Shown here one piece after another: positions 50,191-59,723 of a stretch of 64,000 bases of DNA. Source of the stretch: Pseudomonas pseudonitroreducens. GTDB taxonomy: Bacteria; Pseudomonadota; Gammaproteobacteria; Pseudomonadales; Pseudomonadaceae. Position 1 is the stretch's first letter. Every line of letters begins with the position of its first letter. A model generated the notes under the pieces. That model was given only the letters and a program-made list of their open reading frames with translations. It had not been told where the DNA came from and made no database searches. The translations under genes were made by a program, and so were the position numbers. The DNA is taken from the NCBI RefSeq assembly GCF_021603645.1, contig NZ_BQHJ01000007.1, positions 310,001-374,000 of the forward strand, written 5' to 3'.

Positions 50191-50270
50191 AAAGGCGGCA
50201 GGCTACAGGCCGCAAGTGAGAGCAAGGCACTTCGCTCTAACCTGCGGCCTGAAGCGTGAGGCCCGAAGCC
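50191..50270. repeat. Nested palindrome in convergent interval
   Basis: CAGGCCGCA (50206-50214) and TGCGGCCTG (50243-50251) are exact reverse complements, and AGAGC/GCTCT pair inside them. Outer sequences (GGCTACAGGCCGCAAG and GCGGCCTGAAGCGTGAGGCC) resemble the repeat family at 16264, 59678 and 60084. It occupies the space between the convergent aldo/keto reductase and acyl-CoA dehydrogenase genes and may act as terminator. Confidence 0.6.
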
Positions 50271-50274
50271 GCTC

Positions 50275-51411
50275 TTATAACGCTCGGGCGATGATCTCCT
50301 TCATGATCTCGTTGGTACCTGCATAGATGCGCTGCACACGCGCATCGGCCCAGGCGCGGGCAATCGGGTACTCCCACATGTAGCCGTAGCCACCGTGCAG
50401 TTGCACGCACTCGTCGAGTACCTTGCACTGCAGATCGGTGGTCCAGTACTTGGCCATCGCCGCCGTCGGCACGTCCAGCTTGCCCTCCAGGTGCTGCTCC
50501 AGGCAGCGATCGACGAAGACGCGCCCCACCTGCACCTCGGTGGCGATCTCGGCCAGCTTGAAGCGGGTGTTCTGGAAATCCGCCACGGACTTGCCGAAGG
50601 CCTTGCGCTCACGGGTGTACTCCAGCGTCCACTTCAGTGCCGCCTCTGCCGAGGCCAGCGCGCCGAGGGCAACCGTCAGGCGTTCTTGGGGGAGCTCCTG
50701 CATCAGATAGATGAAGCCCTGCCCGTCCTTGCCCAGCAGGTTTTCCTTGGGGATACGCACGTCCTGGAAGAACAGCTCCGAGGTGTCCTGGGCCTTCATG
50801 CCCACCTTTTCCAGGCGCTTGCCCTTGCTGAAGCCCGGCGTGCCGGCTTCCACCAGGAACAGGCTGGTACCCTTGGCGCCGGCCTTGGGGTCGGTCTTGG
50901 CGACCACGATCACCAGGTCGGCCAGCCAGCCATTGGTGATGAAGGTCTTCGAACCGTTGATCACGTATTCGTCGCCATCCAGCACGGCAGTAGTCTTCAC
51001 ACCCTGCAGGTCGGAGCCGGCGCCCGGCTCGGTCATGGCGATGGCCGAGACCATCTCGCCGGAAATCAGCTTGGGCAGGTAGCGCTGCTTCAGCTCTTCG
51101 CTGCCGTAGTGAAGGATGTAGGGCGCGACGATATCCGAATGCAGCGAGAAACCGATGCCGGTCAGACCCAGTCGACCGATCTCCTCGATTACCACCGCGC
51201 TGTAGAGGAAGTCCGCCGCCATGCCGCCGTAGGCCTCGGGCAGATGCGAGCAGAGCATGCCGGCCTCACCCGCCTTGCTCCAGAGCTTGCGGTCGACATG
51301 ACCGTCCTTTTCCCACTGGGCGTGGAACGGCACCGCCTCCTGTTCGAGGAATTTGCGGACGCTGTCGCGGAACAGCTCGTGATCGGAACTGAACAGGGTT
51401 CTTGGAATCAT
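50275..51411 (-). CDS. Acyl-CoA dehydrogenase
   Basis: The 378-residue flavoenzyme carries the FAD signature AMTEPGAGSDLQG and the C-terminal QLHGGYGYMWEYPIARAWAD with YAGTNEIMKEIIAR. The catalytic Glu of short-chain types would lie in this last region (YAGTNE). The chain-length preference cannot be read from sequence. ATG 51411 is used; the first ATG at 51420 adds three residues. It is divergent from the AraC-type regulator, which may control it (inference). Confidence 0.93.
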   Translation of the reverse strand: MIPRTLFSSDHELFRDSVRKFLEQEAVPFHAQWEKDGHVDRKLWSKAGEAGMLCSHLPEAYGGMAADFLYSAVVIEEIGRLGLTGIGFSLHSDIVAPYILHYGSEELKQRYLPKLISGEMVSAIAMTEPGAGSDLQGVKTTAVLDGDEYVINGSKTFITNGWLADLVIVVAKTDPKAGAKGTSLFLVEAGTPGFSKGKRLEKVGMKAQDTSELFFQDVRIPKENLLGKDGQGFIYLMQELPQERLTVALGALASAEAALKWTLEYTRERKAFGKSVADFQNTRFKLAEIATEVQVGRVFVDRCLEQHLEGKLDVPTAAMAKYWTTDLQCKVLDECVQLHGGYGYMWEYPIARAWADARVQRIYAGTNEIMKEIIARAL

Positions 51412-51574
51412 GCGGCACACCTGCGAATCGATTGTAGGAATTATTGGAAGGCCGACTGTAGGCCAAGCACGAACCGCTCTGCACTGGACACTTTCGCCAA
51501 AAAATAAGACGATCCAGCCGCATCATGACCACTTTAGCGTCATGCATAGACATCCATAAGAAGTACAAGAACCG

Positions 51575-52573
51575 ATGCCCAACCCAGCTTCCCGCGTGCT
51601 GCGCCGCGTCAGCATCCTCGCCACCCATGGCGTGTTCGGCTCCACCCTGATGCAGGCCAAGGACTTCTTCCACATGGCCGCCCTGCGCCATGGCCGCCAA
51701 CAGGGTCTGGGCCTGCAGCCCAGCTTCGAGACGCGCATCGTCAGCCCCGACGGCCAGCCGGTGATGAGCTTCAGCGGCGACCTACTGCCGGTACACGGCG
51801 CCCTGGACGAACCAGAACTGATCATCCTCCCGGCCTTCTGGGGCGACTTCGACGAACTGCTCACCCTGTATCCGCAAGTAATGCCCTGGCTGCGCGAGCG
51901 CCACGCGGCCGGCTGCGTGCTGTGCGGCGAAGTCTCAGGGGTGTTCTGGCTGGCCGAAGCGGGCCTGCTCGACGGCAAGGAAGCGACCACCTACTGGCGC
52001 TTCTTCCGCGAGTTCGCCGAACGCTACCCCAAGGTGCAGCTCAACCAGGACAAGCACATCGCCGACGCCGACCACATCTACAGCGCCAGCGGCCTGACCT
52101 CGGTGCGCGACTTGTACATCTACCTGATCGAGTACTTCTGCGGCGCCACCGTCGCCCAGGGCGTGGCCCGCGACATCCTTTACGAGGTGCAACGCACCTA
52201 CACGCCGGGCCGCCTGGGCTTCGGCGGACAGAAACTGCACCACGACCCGGCGATCCTGCAGATCCAGCACTGGCTGGAAGAACACTTCTGCGACAAGTTC
52301 CGCTTCGAGGACGTGGCCCGCGAGCACGGCATGAGCATCCGCAACTTCATGCGGCGCTTCCAGGCCGCCACTGGCGACAAGCCGCTGCACTACCTGCAAC
52401 GTTTGCGCATCGAGACGGCGCGCAACCTGCTGTCCACCAGCCGCAAGAGCATCAAGACCATCAGCTACGAAGTCGGCTACGACGACGCCAGCTTCTTCGC
52501 CCGCCTGTTTCGCCAACATACCGGTCTTTCTCCGAATCATTACCGGCGCCAGTACGAACAGAAGGAAGCCTGA
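51575..52573 (+). CDS. GlxA-like AraC-family regulator
   Basis: The 332-residue protein has an N-terminal DJ-1/PfpI-like domain (about 10-190) and a C-terminal AraC double helix-turn-helix (about 225-325; FRFEDVAREHGMSIRNFMRRF and TISYEVGYDDASFFARLFRQ). In the PfpI elbow the usual reactive Cys is replaced (GEVSGVFWLAEAGLLDG, Val where Cys is expected). The domain is therefore probably a ligand sensor rather than an enzyme. It corresponds to PA4436. Confidence 0.91.
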   Translation: MPNPASRVLRRVSILATHGVFGSTLMQAKDFFHMAALRHGRQQGLGLQPSFETRIVSPDGQPVMSFSGDLLPVHGALDEPELIILPAFWGDFDELLTLYPQVMPWLRERHAAGCVLCGEVSGVFWLAEAGLLDGKEATTYWRFFREFAERYPKVQLNQDKHIADADHIYSASGLTSVRDLYIYLIEYFCGATVAQGVARDILYEVQRTYTPGRLGFGGQKLHHDPAILQIQHWLEEHFCDKFRFEDVAREHGMSIRNFMRRFQAATGDKPLHYLQRLRIETARNLLSTSRKSIKTISYEVGYDDASFFARLFRQHTGLSPNHYRRQYEQKEA

Positions 52574-52664
52574 AACAGGCCATCCCTAGGATGGGTTCAC
52601 GGACTCGGGGGCGGCCCTATGATCAGGGCAGCTTTCGACAACAAGAACCCAACGGGATATTGCC

Positions 52665-53630
52665 ATGCGCCGCTTTCTGCTTGCCCTGCTGGCCGTCTTC
52701 AGCCTGAACGCTGTAGCGGACGACACCTGGAAACCCTTCCCCTACGACCAGAGCGCCTTCGACTACAGCGGCGACAAGCTGCGCGAGGCATGGCCGCGCC
52801 TGACCCGAGGATTCGGCGCCAACTACCCCTTCCCGGATGCGGACTGGGTGGTGACCATGGCCACGAAGCATCCCGAGGCCCTGGAGAAAACCGTGGCCGC
52901 CGGCACCGGCTTCAGCGGTAAGCCGGAGGAGGCGCAGGTTTACGCCGAAAAACTGCAGGACGTGTGGCGCAAGGTATTCCGTGGCGACTTCGCCCAGGCC
53001 AAGCGGGACGGCCTGGCGCTGGGCGTCGGCGGGCAGGTGCCAGGCATGTTCGCCCAGGTGCTCTACGCCATGTTTCTCGCGCCGAACCAGGACGAGAAAC
53101 AGCGCCTGCTGGAAGAGGTGATCAGTTACACCGACGAAGCCGGCCCGCTGCTCAACGCCGACCCCATCGCCCAGTTCGGCCGCGCCTACGCCAAGGCCCG
53201 CCTGGCGGAGGACCTGCCGGTACCGGTGGTACTCAAGCGCGGCTACACCAGCGAGATCCCCAAGGAACTGGACGCCCTGCTGGCCAAGCAGCCAAACCAG
53301 CCGTTCGCCCTGGCACTCTACGGCGGCTACGAAGCCGGCGTGATCCGCAAGGTCGGCAAGCTGGTGGGCAAGATGACCTACGGTGTCAGCGCGGACAAAA
53401 TGGAGCAGTACTTCGCCCGCTCCTTCCGCGCCGCCGACGACCTGCCGATCGGTCACTACGAGTACGCCAACGCGCTGGGCTACGTGTACGGAGAAGATGA
53501 AGAGCAGAAAGCGCTGGAGCAGTTGAAGAAAGCGGTGGCAATCAAGCCGATCAATGCCATGGAGGCGCTGGAAATTGCCCACGCCCAGCAACTGCTGAAG
53601 AAAGCGCAGCAGGAGATGGCCCAGCGCTGA
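52665..53630 (+). CDS. Exported protein of unknown function
   Basis: The 321-residue protein has a signal peptide (MRRFLLALLAVFSLNAVAD) and a mature part made mainly of helices. The C-terminal segment EDEEQKALEQLKKAVAIKPINAMEALEIAHA looks like a TPR unit. I do not recognise the family by name; the orthologue position is PA4437. It is a single gene 92 nt after the AraC-type regulator on the same strand, so the regulator may or may not share its transcript. Confidence 0.8.
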   Translation: MRRFLLALLAVFSLNAVADDTWKPFPYDQSAFDYSGDKLREAWPRLTRGFGANYPFPDADWVVTMATKHPEALEKTVAAGTGFSGKPEEAQVYAEKLQDVWRKVFRGDFAQAKRDGLALGVGGQVPGMFAQVLYAMFLAPNQDEKQRLLEEVISYTDEAGPLLNADPIAQFGRAYAKARLAEDLPVPVVLKRGYTSEIPKELDALLAKQPNQPFALALYGGYEAGVIRKVGKLVGKMTYGVSADKMEQYFARSFRAADDLPIGHYEYANALGYVYGEDEEQKALEQLKKAVAIKPINAMEALEIAHAQQLLKKAQQEMAQR

Positions 53631-53639
53631 TTCATGATC

Positions 53640-53716
53640 TGTAGGAGCGAGCTTGCTCGCGAACCGCCCAGCTTTCGAGCTGCCGGTGAAATGTTCGCGA
53701 GCAAGCTCGCTCCTAC
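53640..53716. repeat. REPIN, canonical form
   Basis: Two inverted REP units (GTAGGAGCGAGCTTGCTCGC and reverse complement) surround a loop of about 28 nt. The loop contains a short inverted repeat (CAGCT/AGCTG). It lies directly after the unknown exported protein gene and before a bidirectional terminator. Confidence 0.9.
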
Positions 53717-53730
53717 GAAGAGCCGGAACA

Positions 53731-53758
53731 AAAAAGGCTGCCCAAGGGCAGCCTTTTT
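53731..53758. terminator. Bidirectional terminator before zapE
   Basis: A perfect 13-bp stem (53731-53743 with 53746-53758, loop AA) with A and T flanks lies between the convergent unknown exported protein gene and zapE. Confidence 0.92.
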
Positions 53759-53772
53759 CATTCACCGAACCG

Positions 53773-54867
53773 TCAGGGACGGTGCGGGCGGCTCAGGTAT
53801 TCGTGGGACTGCATTTCCAGCAGGCGGCTCAGGGTGCGCTGGAACTCGAACTCCAGGCGGCCACCGGTATACAGGTCCTTGAGCTCCACCTCGGCGGAGA
53901 GGATCAGCTTGACGTTGCGGTCGTAGAACTCGTCCACCAGGTTGATGAAGCGACGCGCCATGTCGTCCTTGGCCACGCCCATCTGCTCGACGTTGGAAAT
54001 CAGGATCGCGTGGAAGATCTTCGCCAGCTCGATGTAGTCGTTCTGGCTACGCGGGCCGTCGCACAGCTCGCGGAACTCGAACCAGGCCACGTCATCGCAG
54101 GTGATACGCGCACGGATTTCGCGGTTCTCGATCATCAACGCGTCGTCGCGGGTGGCGGCAGCGCACTCCGGGGTCAACGCTTTGAAGTCGCGGGTCATGG
54201 CCTGCTCGGCTTGTTCGGACAGCGGCCAGTGATACAGCTCGGCCTGTTCCAGGGCACGCAGGCGGTAGTCCACGCCGCTGTCGACGTTGACCACTTCGGT
54301 GTACTTCTTGACCAACGCGATGGCCGGCAGGAAGCGCGCGCGCTGCAGGCCGTCCTTGTACAGGCCGTCCGGCACGATGTTGGAGGTCGCCACCAGGCTG
54401 ACGCCGTTCTTGAACAGCTCTTCCAGCAGGGTCGCGAGGATCATCGCGTCGGTGATATCGGAGACGAAGAATTCGTCGAAGCAGATCACCCGCGCTTCGT
54501 CGGCGAAGCGCTTGCCGATGATGGTCAGCGGGTTCTTCTCACCCTTGAGGGTTTTCATTTCCTCGTGGACGCGCTTCATGAAGCGGTGGAAGTGCGTGCG
54601 CATCTTCTGCTTGAAGGGCAGCGCTTCGAAGAAGGTATCCACCAGGTAGGTCTTGCCACGGCCAACGCCACCCCAGAAGTACAGGCCCTTCACTGGCTCC
54701 TGGGACTTCTTGCCCAGCAGCTTGCCGAACAGGCCGGTCTTGCCTTTATCGGCGGCGACCAGGTCGTCGTAGAGGCGTTGCAGGTGCTTCACGGCGTTCG
54801 CTTGCGCGGCGTCGTGGAAGAAATCGGGGCGTTTGAGGTCTTCCTGGTAGCGCTGAAGAGGCGTCAT
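53773..54867 (-). CDS. zapE: Cell division ATPase ZapE
   Basis: ZapE is an AFG1-like AAA ATPase that works with FtsZ at the constricting ring under low-oxygen or high-temperature growth. The 364-residue protein has the P-loop FWGGVGRGKTYLV near residue 70, the Walker B VICFDEFFVSD and the arginine-rich sensor segments. ATG 54867 (MTPLQRYQEDL) is used; the extended frame to 55059 runs through the trpS terminator. Confidence 0.94.
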   Translation of the reverse strand: MTPLQRYQEDLKRPDFFHDAAQANAVKHLQRLYDDLVAADKGKTGLFGKLLGKKSQEPVKGLYFWGGVGRGKTYLVDTFFEALPFKQKMRTHFHRFMKRVHEEMKTLKGEKNPLTIIGKRFADEARVICFDEFFVSDITDAMILATLLEELFKNGVSLVATSNIVPDGLYKDGLQRARFLPAIALVKKYTEVVNVDSGVDYRLRALEQAELYHWPLSEQAEQAMTRDFKALTPECAAATRDDALMIENREIRARITCDDVAWFEFRELCDGPRSQNDYIELAKIFHAILISNVEQMGVAKDDMARRFINLVDEFYDRNVKLILSAEVELKDLYTGGRLEFEFQRTLSRLLEMQSHEYLSRPHRP

Positions 54868-54887
54868 GATCGGTAGCAAGGCAACGA

Positions 54888-54922
54888 AAACGGGGGCGCA
54901 CACTTTAGCGGCGCCCCCGTTT
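54888..54922 (-). terminator. trpS terminator
   Basis: A perfect 12-bp GC-rich stem (54888-54899 with 54911-54922, 11-nt loop) is followed on the minus strand by TTTTCGTT. It separates trpS from zapE. Confidence 0.85.
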
Positions 54923-54961
54923 CTTGGCAATTGGCCGGTAGTCGGACCGGCCTGCTGCACC

Positions 54962-56302
54962 TCACTCCTGGGGAGCAAGAGCCTCGCGCAGACGCTGCAT
55001 GGCGGTGTCGCGCTCCGCGTCGGTGGCGAACTCCGGGCTGTACGCCACAGCTTCGCCATCCAGGCGCACGCTGAAGGCGTTCAGTTCGGCGTGCAGCTCC
55101 AGTTCCTCGGACTGCAGGCGCTTGGTCACCTGGCCGGCGGCCTTGCCGTCGGCGAAGGCGATGGAGAGCAGCAGTTGCTCGCCAGCGGCATCCAGCAGGC
55201 GGAAACGGAAGCCATCGTCCTCGCGGAAGCTGACAAAGCGCGCAGCCTTGGCAGCTTTCTTCTTGCCTTCGGTCGCCACTTGCACCTGCTCGCGGAACGA
55301 GCGCAGGCCCACGGCCTCGCGCAGCTCGCCGAGGAACGGAGTGGCAATGCGGCGAGCCTTGGCGGCGCCGGCCAGGAGAATGTCTTCCAGGTCGGCCGGA
55401 CGGGTGATCAGCGCGTGGTAGCGCTCGCGGGCCTCGCCCAGTTCGTTGTCGAGCAGCTCGAAGAGGCGCTGCTTGGCTTCGCCCCAGGCCAGGCCGCCGA
55501 GCAGTTCGGCGCGGAAGGCAGCCTGTTGCTCGTGGGTGGAGAAGGCCTGGTACAGGGTGAACAAGTGTGAATTGTCCGGATCCTTCGGCTCGCCCGGGGC
55601 GCGGGAGTCGGTGACGATGCGTGCCACGGCGTCCTTGAGCTGCTTGGCGCTGCCGAATAGCGGAATGGTGTTGTCGTAGCTCTTGGACATCTTGCGACCG
55701 TCCAGGCCCGGCAGGGTCGCCACGTCTTCCTCGATCACCACCTCGGGCAGGGTGAAGAGTTCCCTGCCGTTACCGAACAGGTGGTTGAAGCGCTGGCCGA
55801 TGTCGCGGGCCATTTCCACGTGCTGGATCTGGTCGCGGCCGACCGGCACCTTGTGCGCGTTGAACATCAGGATGTCCGCGGCCATCAGCACCGGGTAGCT
55901 GTACAGGCCCATGGTGACGCCGGCGTCCGGGTCTTCGCCGGCCTCGACGTTCTTGTCCACCGAGGCTTTGTAGGCATGGGCGCGGTTGAGCAGGCCCTTG
56001 GCGCTGACGCAGGTGAGCAGCCAGGTGAGTTCGGGGATTTCGGGAATATCGGACTGGCGATAGAAGGTCGCCTTGTCAGCATCCAGGCCGCAGGCCAGCC
56101 AGGTCGCGGCGATTTCCAGACGCGAACGCTGGATGCGCGTCGGGTCATCGCACTTGATCAGTGCGTGGTAGTCGGCCAGGAAGTAGAAGGAGTCTGCCTG
56201 CGGATCGCGGCTGGCGACGATGGCCGGGCGGATGGCGCCGGCGTAGTTGCCCAGGTGCGGAGTACCGGTGGTGGTGATGCCGGTCAGGATACGGGTCGTC
56301 AT
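54962..56302 (-). CDS. trpS: Tryptophanyl-tRNA synthetase
   Basis: This class I synthetase charges tRNA-Trp. The 446-residue protein is longer than the 334-residue E. coli enzyme because of a C-terminal extension (about 345-446) found in pseudomonads. The class I motifs are TGTPHLGNY for HIGH and [10 protein letters not shown] for KMSKS. It stands alone after the alpha/beta hydrolase gene, from which a 60-nt gap separates it. Confidence 0.97.
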   Translation of the reverse strand: MTTRILTGITTTGTPHLGNYAGAIRPAIVASRDPQADSFYFLADYHALIKCDDPTRIQRSRLEIAATWLACGLDADKATFYRQSDIPEIPELTWLLTCVSAKGLLNRAHAYKASVDKNVEAGEDPDAGVTMGLYSYPVLMAADILMFNAHKVPVGRDQIQHVEMARDIGQRFNHLFGNGRELFTLPEVVIEEDVATLPGLDGRKMSKSYDNTIPLFGSAKQLKDAVARIVTDSRAPGEPKDPDNSHLFTLYQAFSTHEQQAAFRAELLGGLAWGEAKQRLFELLDNELGEARERYHALITRPADLEDILLAGAAKARRIATPFLGELREAVGLRSFREQVQVATEGKKKAAKAARFVSFREDDGFRFRLLDAAGEQLLLSIAFADGKAAGQVTKRLQSEELELHAELNAFSVRLDGEAVAYSPEFATDAERDTAMQRLREALAPQE

Positions 56303-56362
56303 GGGAATCCAGGAATCAACACAAATGAAATGGCGGGCCGGATGGTAACGCGGCTTGGCGGC

Positions 56363-56989
56363 CTAGGCGAGCCGGGCCTGTATCAGGTCCTTGAGCTCGA
56401 TCAGCTTGCCGTGGAAGAAATGGCTGCACTCGGGGATACGGATCAGCTCGTGGGCCTTGGCGAGCTCCGCACTCCAGGCGTAGACACGCTCGGGTGTGAC
56501 CACTTCGTCGGCTTCGGGCTGGATCACCGTCAGCGGGCAGCGCTCGGGCAGGTCGACATCGAAGCGCTCCACCGGCGGCGCCAGCATGAACAGCTGTGCG
56601 AGTTCTGCGCCCTGCTCCTCCAGGCGCTCGGCAGCATTGCCGGCCACGCAGGAACCGAAGGAGAAGCCCATCAGCGTCAGCGGCAGGCCCGGATGCTGCC
56701 CGGCCAGCCAGTGCGCGGCGGCCAGTACGTCATCGATTTCACCGCGACCTTCGGCATAACTGCCGGCGCTCTGACCCACGCCACGAAAATTGAAACGCAG
56801 GGTGGCGTATCCTGCATCCCGTGCGGCGCGTTGCAGGGTGGCGACCACCTTGTTCTGCATGGTGCCGGCGAACAGCGGGTGCGGATGGCAGATCAGCGCA
56901 ACGCCCTTGGCGTCAGGCGTGGCGAGGTGCAGGGCTTCCAGTTGGCCCTCGGGGCCATCGAGGAACAGGGGGATTTCGCGGGTGGTCAA
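56363..56989 (-). CDS. Alpha/beta hydrolase
   Basis: The 208-residue protein has the hydrolase nucleophile elbow GFSFGSC with Ser as nucleophile, and the oxyanion segment CHPHPLFAGTMQNKV. The acid and base residues are the Asp/Glu and His late in the chain (PECSHFFHGKL). It resembles small dienelactone hydrolase-like enzymes; the substrate is unknown. It matches PA4440 and is read toward trpS. Confidence 0.9.
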   Translation of the reverse strand: MTTREIPLFLDGPEGQLEALHLATPDAKGVALICHPHPLFAGTMQNKVVATLQRAARDAGYATLRFNFRGVGQSAGSYAEGRGEIDDVLAAAHWLAGQHPGLPLTLMGFSFGSCVAGNAAERLEEQGAELAQLFMLAPPVERFDVDLPERCPLTVIQPEADEVVTPERVYAWSAELAKAHELIRIPECSHFFHGKLIELKDLIQARLA

Positions 56990-57128
56990 ACAACAGCTCC
57001 GTGACCCCGTGGCGGGTCGTCTCGTCTAGCTCAATACCTGCGCAGGCGGCGAAGCATTCGCCACGGTATACAAGCACAGGTGCAAGCCGCTAACGTAAAG
57101 CAAAGCCGTCTATAGAGGAAGGATTCGC

Positions 57129-57569
57129 GTGGAACAGTCCCTCACCACCTGGTTGCTGCCGCTACTCGCCCTGATCGTCGGGGTCGGCATCGGCTTTCTG
57201 ATCGCCCGCCTGCTGCCCAACGCCGCGCCCAACAAGCTGCAGCGTCAGGTGGACGACATGCAGGATCGTTTCGATAGCTACCAGCGCGAAGTGGTGACCC
57301 ACTTCAGCACCTCCGCCAGCCTGATGAAGAAGCTCACCCAGAGCTATCAGGATGTGCAGGAACACCTGTCCGAAGGCGCCGAGCGCCTGGCCCTGGATGA
57401 ACAGACCAAACAGCGCCTGCTGGCCGCCCTGCACGCCGACGAATACCCCGAGCGCCGCGAGCGCCTGACTCCGCCGGCAAACAACGAGGCGCCGCGCGAC
57501 TATGCGCCCAAGAACGGCGACGGTCCGGGCACCCTCGACGAAACGTACGGGCTGAAGAGCAAGTACTGA
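57129..57569 (+). CDS. zapG: DUF1043 (YhcB/ZapG) envelope protein
   Basis: The 146-residue protein has one N-terminal transmembrane helix (about 8-28, LLPLLALIVGVGIGFLIARLL). A long coiled coil follows (LQRQVDDMQDRFDSYQREV) and then a Pro-rich, polar tail. YhcB (ZapG/LapD-like) binds division and cell wall proteins in E. coli and balances envelope synthesis. AGAGGAAGG lies just before the start codon; GTG (57129) is the first in-frame start. Confidence 0.9.
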   Translation: MEQSLTTWLLPLLALIVGVGIGFLIARLLPNAAPNKLQRQVDDMQDRFDSYQREVVTHFSTSASLMKKLTQSYQDVQEHLSEGAERLALDEQTKQRLLAALHADEYPERRERLTPPANNEAPRDYAPKNGDGPGTLDETYGLKSKY

Positions 57570-57587
57570 AGTCTTCGCTGCATGAAT

Positions 57588-57612
57588 AAGCCCCGCCTCG
57601 GCGGGGCTTTTT
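57588..57612 (+). terminator. zapG terminator
   Basis: A perfect 10-bp stem (AAGCCCCGCC with GGCGGGGCTT, loop TC) and a T5 run lie 19 nt after the zapG stop codon. Confidence 0.9.
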
Positions 57613-57635
57613 CATGCCCCCGCCAATGCACGACC

Positions 57636-57712
57636 TGCAGGAGCGAACTTGCTCGCGAACCGCTGGATACTCAATCAACCGGGTATGGTTCGCGAGCAAG
57701 CTCGCTCCTACA
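57636..57712. repeat. REPIN, canonical form
   Basis: Two inverted REP units (left GCAGGAGCGAACTTGCTCGC, right reverse complement with one change) enclose a loop of about 28 nt. The pair is bracketed by the zapG and cysN terminators on each side. Confidence 0.9.
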
Positions 57713-57723
57713 AAAGTCAAAAG

Positions 57724-57751
57724 AAAAAGCCCCGCAGATGCGGGGCTTTTT
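57724..57751. terminator. Bidirectional terminator before cysNC
   Basis: A perfect 12-bp stem (57724-57735 with 57740-57751, loop AGAT) with A5 and T5 flanks stops the cysDNC operon from the right and zapG read-through from the left. Confidence 0.9.
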
Positions 57752-57769
57752 CACTTCAGCGCCATGCGA

Positions 57770-59671
57770 TCAGATCGCGCCGCGCTGACGCAGCAGGTCG
57801 AGGACCGCCTTGACGCCGTCTTCCACCGACTGGCTCTGGGTGTCGATCACCAGGTCGGCATCCAGCGGCACATCGAACGGGAAAGACTCGCCCGGGATGT
57901 TGTCCTGGCCGGCGGCGTACAGGCCTTGCGGGTCGCGTTCACGGCAGACCTGCGGGGACGCCTGGACGTAGACGGTGACCAGGCGTTCGGCGCCGATCAG
58001 CGACTTGGCGCGCTCCCGTCCTTCGGCACTCGGAGCGACGAAGGCGCACAGGCTGATCAGGCCGGCCTCGTTGAATTGCCGTGCCACATGGGCAGTGCGC
58101 AGCCAATTCTCGGTGCGACCGGCACGGTCCTGCGGCAGCCCCTTGTTCAAATCGTGGCGCAGGTTCTGGCCGTCCAGTACATAGACCGCGCGGCCCATGT
58201 CGAACAGCTTGCGCTCCACGGCGTAGGCCAGAGTGCTCTTGCCAGCACCAGAGAGGCCGCTGAACAGCACGGTAGCCGGCTGTTGACCGAAGCGTGCCGC
58301 GCGCTCCTCGCGAGCTACATGGGCGTTCGCACCGTGGTGGACGACCGCGCCATGACCGGCTTGCGGCGCGGCGATGATCATGCCCGCGCCGACAGTGCCG
58401 TTGGTCAGGCGATCAACGACGATGAAGGCGCCGGTGGTGCGGTTCTGTTCGTAGCCGTCCAGAGCGATGGGCGCGTCCAGGCTGACCTTCACACGGGCGA
58501 TCTCGTTGAGCTTGAGTTCGCTGGCGACGGTCTCTTCCAGGGTGTTCACGTCCACCTTGTGGGTAATGCTCGGGATCGAACCCGGCACATAGCTGGTGGC
58601 GCGCTTGATGTCGTACTTCTTGCCCGGCAGCATCGGCTCTTCGGCCATCCACACCAGCATGGCGTCGAAGCCATCGGTTACCTGCGGACGGTTGTCGACG
58701 TGCACCAGCATGTCGCCACGGGAGACATCGATCTCGTCTTCCAGGGTCAGGGTAATGGCCTGGCCCGGACCGGCCTGCTCCAGCTCACCTTCGAAGGTGA
58801 CGATGGACTTGACCTTGCTTCCCTTGCCCGAAGGCAGGGCGATGACTTCGTCGCCCTTGCGCACGATGCCGCTCGCCAGGGTGCCGGCGAAGCCGCGGAA
58901 GTTCAGGTTCGGGCGGTTGACGTACTGCACCGGGAAGCGCATGTCGTCGAGGTTGCGGTCGCCCGCGACTTCCACGGTCTCGAGGATTTCCATCAGCGAC
59001 TGGCCGGTGTACCACGGCGAGCGCTCGGACTTGTTGACCACGTTGTCGCCCTTCAGCGCCGACATCGGCACGAAGTGCAGGGAGTTGGTCTTGAGGTTGA
59101 TCTTCTCGGCGAACTGCAGGTAGTCGGCCTTGATCTGCTCGAACACGCCCTGGTCGAAGCCCTTGAGATCCATCTTGTTGATGGCGACCACGATGTGCTT
59201 GATGCCCAGCAGCGAGGCAATGAAGCTGTGCCGGCGGGTCTGGGTCTGCACGCCGTAGCGGGCGTCGATGAGGATGATGGCCAGGTCGCAGGTGGATGCG
59301 CCGGTGGCCATGTTGCGGGTGTACTGCTCATGGCCGGGGGTGTCGGCGATGATGAACTTGCGCTTGGAGGTGCTGAAGTAGCGGTAGGCCACGTCGATGG
59401 TGATGCCCTGCTCGCGCTCGGCCTGCAGGCCATCCACGAGCAGCGCCAGGTCGACGTCGTCACCGGTGGTGCCGACTTTCTTGGATTCCTTGGTGATGGC
59501 TTCGAGGTGGTCCTCGTAGATCATCTTGGAGTCGTGCAGCAGGCGCCCGATCAGGGTGCTCTTGCCGTCGTCGACGTTGCCACAGGTGAGGAAGCGCAGG
59601 AGTTCCTTGCGCTCGTGCTGGGCCAGGTAGGCGAGGATGTCCTCGCTGATCAGATCGGATTGATGCGACAT
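57770..59671 (-). CDS. cysNC: Sulfate adenylyltransferase subunit 1 / APS kinase
   Basis: The 633-residue fusion has an EF-Tu-like GTPase (CysN, about 1-450; [21 protein letters not shown]) that drives sulfate activation with CysD. A C-terminal APS kinase (CysC) begins near residue 460 (GLSGAGKST near 470) and makes PAPS. ATG 59671 (MSHQSDLIS) is used; GGAG lies 9 nt upstream, inside a 31-bp repeat. The fused form is normal in Pseudomonas. It is separated from cysD by a 113-residue S23-type gene not found at this place in P. aeruginosa PAO1. Confidence 0.97.
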   Translation of the reverse strand: MSHQSDLISEDILAYLAQHERKELLRFLTCGNVDDGKSTLIGRLLHDSKMIYEDHLEAITKESKKVGTTGDDVDLALLVDGLQAEREQGITIDVAYRYFSTSKRKFIIADTPGHEQYTRNMATGASTCDLAIILIDARYGVQTQTRRHSFIASLLGIKHIVVAINKMDLKGFDQGVFEQIKADYLQFAEKINLKTNSLHFVPMSALKGDNVVNKSERSPWYTGQSLMEILETVEVAGDRNLDDMRFPVQYVNRPNLNFRGFAGTLASGIVRKGDEVIALPSGKGSKVKSIVTFEGELEQAGPGQAITLTLEDEIDVSRGDMLVHVDNRPQVTDGFDAMLVWMAEEPMLPGKKYDIKRATSYVPGSIPSITHKVDVNTLEETVASELKLNEIARVKVSLDAPIALDGYEQNRTTGAFIVVDRLTNGTVGAGMIIAAPQAGHGAVVHHGANAHVAREERAARFGQQPATVLFSGLSGAGKSTLAYAVERKLFDMGRAVYVLDGQNLRHDLNKGLPQDRAGRTENWLRTAHVARQFNEAGLISLCAFVAPSAEGRERAKSLIGAERLVTVYVQASPQVCRERDPQGLYAAGQDNIPGESFPFDVPLDADLVIDTQSQSVEDGVKAVLDLLRQRGAI

Positions 59672-59677
59672 TCTGTG

Positions 59678-59708
59678 GGCTCCAGGCCGCAAGCTGCAGG
59701 CAGCAGGC
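59678..59708 (-). repeat. Left copy of inverted repeat around S23-type gene
   Basis: The 31 bases on the minus strand match 60084-60114 (plus strand) at 25 of 31 positions, so the two form an inverted pair flanking the S23-type gene. The repeat begins 6 nt upstream of the cysN start and contains its Shine-Dalgarno GGAG. Bases 59678-59701 match the repeat at the argJ 3' end at 23 of 24 positions. Confidence 0.85.
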
Positions 59709-59723
59709 TTGCGCACCATAAAA

